DNA of 14,925 nucleotides, from the NCBI GenBank assembly GCA_016218905.1, contig JACRCS010000361.1, positions 1 through 14,925 on the forward strand, read 5' to 3'. Position numbers and translations under genes: made by a program. How positions within the stretch are numbered: position 1 is the stretch's first letter; every line of letters starts with the position of its first letter. Below, in pieces: positions 14,315-14,925 of this stretch. The DNA is from Deltaproteobacteria bacterium. Its GTDB lineage: Bacteria; Desulfobacterota_C; Deferrisomatia; Deferrisomatales; JACRMM01. The notes beneath the pieces were generated by a model that had not been told where the DNA came from, made no database searches, and saw only the letters and a program-made list of their open reading frames with translations.

Positions 14315-14925
14315 ATGCGGCGCACGGCGATTGGAATCTTTGACTCGGGGGTCGGAGGTCTCTCAGTGCTCCGGGAGGTTCGGCGCCTTCTGCCCGGCGA
14401 GCGAGTCTTGTACTTTGCGGACCAGGCGAACGTCCCTTACGGGCACCGGCCCCTCAAGCAGGTTCGGCGCTTCTCCGAGGAGATCTCACGGTTCTTGGTG
14501 GCGCGGGGCGCGAAGGTCGTGGTGGTGGCATGCAACACCGCTTCGGGTGCCGCGCTTTACCATTTGCGAGAAGTGTTCCCGGCGATCCCCTTCGTGGGGC
14601 TGGAACCCGCTGTGAAGCCGGCGGCCCAGCGCAGCCGGACGAAGACGATCGGGGTCATCGCGACGCCGGGGACGTTTCAGGGAGAGCTGTTCCACCGGGT
14701 TGTCGAACGGTTCGCCGGGGACGTTCGGGTTCTTGCGGAGGCGTGTCCCGGTCTCGTGGAGCAGATTGAGGCCGGCGCGGTGGACAGCCCCGTGACCCGG
14801 TCGTTGCTCGAGCGCTGTCTCGCACCGCTTCTGGCCGAGGGGATCGATTCCCTGGTCCTCGGGTGCACGCACTATCCGTTCGCGCGCGCGGTCATGGGGT
14901 CGATCGCAGGACCTCACGTGTGGGG
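14315..14925 (+). CDS. murI: Glutamate racemase (partial, runs off right edge)
   Basis: The first 203 residues are in the window. The protein interconverts L- and D-glutamate in the cytoplasm to supply D-Glu for peptidoglycan. Motifs: IGIFDSGVGGLSVLR (6-20, with catalytic-site Asp10/Ser11), YFADQANVPYG (33-43), VVACNTASGAAL (70-81, catalytic Cys73) and LVLGCTHYPFA (180-190, catalytic Cys184 with His186). The family is about 260-280 residues, so roughly the last 60-70 are missing. The ATG at 14315 fits the family N-terminus; another ATG at 14304 is out of frame. No Shine-Dalgarno sequence is visible. It is the only clear plus-strand gene and is transcribed away from the SNF2 gene. Confidence 0.95.
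   Translation, partial: MRRTAIGIFDSGVGGLSVLREVRRLLPGERVLYFADQANVPYGHRPLKQVRRFSEEISRFLVARGAKVVVVACNTASGAALYHLREVFPAIPFVGLEPAVKPAAQRSRTKTIGVIATPGTFQGELFHRVVERFAGDVRVLAEACPGLVEQIEAGAVDSPVTRSLLERCLAPLLAEGIDSLVLGCTHYPFARAVMGSIAGPHVW

Overview
The window is GC-rich (roughly two thirds G+C by eye). Apart from one gene at the right edge it is coded almost entirely on the minus strand. The gene style (a long TPR/Hsp70 chaperone operon, a bacterial SNF2 helicase, a divergent glutamate racemase gene) and REP-like palindromes beginning GTAGG suggest a high-GC proteobacterium, possibly of deltaproteobacterial type. No marker gene fixes the taxon, so this is an inference.

Left half (about 1-5174, leftward): a compact and partly decayed defence-type island. 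In transcription order it holds: an HsdM-like N6-adenine methyltransferase with an HsdR_N-like nuclease domain (5174-3153); a broken specificity gene hsdS (3123-2166); a DUF4062 protein (2161-1607); the in-frame C-terminal remnant of a COG2865-type (AlbA_2/AAA_4) ATP-binding regulator (1585-1100); a frameshifted winged-helix gene (1100-799); an antitoxin/PIN toxin pair (769-114); and the first 39 codons of a probable PLD-like/helicase protein running off the left edge (117-1). Several junctions are 1-4 nt overlaps or 4-nt gaps, which suggests one polycistronic unit. Two genes show large internal deletions. hsdS also carries REP-like hairpins read through in frame, and a roughly 110-bp winged-helix segment is duplicated on either side of the DUF4062/AAA_4 genes. 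At the hsdM-hsdS junction there is a T TTT TTC heptamer with an SD-like sequence upstream, and the hsdS frame has no ATG or GTG of its own.

Middle (5305-10776, leftward): a five-gene dedicated Hsp70 operon. It encodes an 803-aa TPR protein, a 100-aa J-domain protein with PPD in place of HPD, a GrpE-like exchange factor with a long N-terminal extension, a 588-aa short-lid DnaK, and a 96-aa zinc-ribbon protein. The genes are joined by 4-nt overlaps or 4-nt gaps. This is the most coherent and least typical intact system in the window. Its substrates are not evident from sequence.

Right part (10844-14925): a conserved-looking hypothetical protein, a 316-bp stretch holding at most a 19-codon Lys-rich ORF, an 881-aa SWIM-SNF2 helicase, and, divergent across a 134-bp intergenic region, the start of murI (glutamate racemase), which continues past the right edge and may have a nearly leaderless mRNA.
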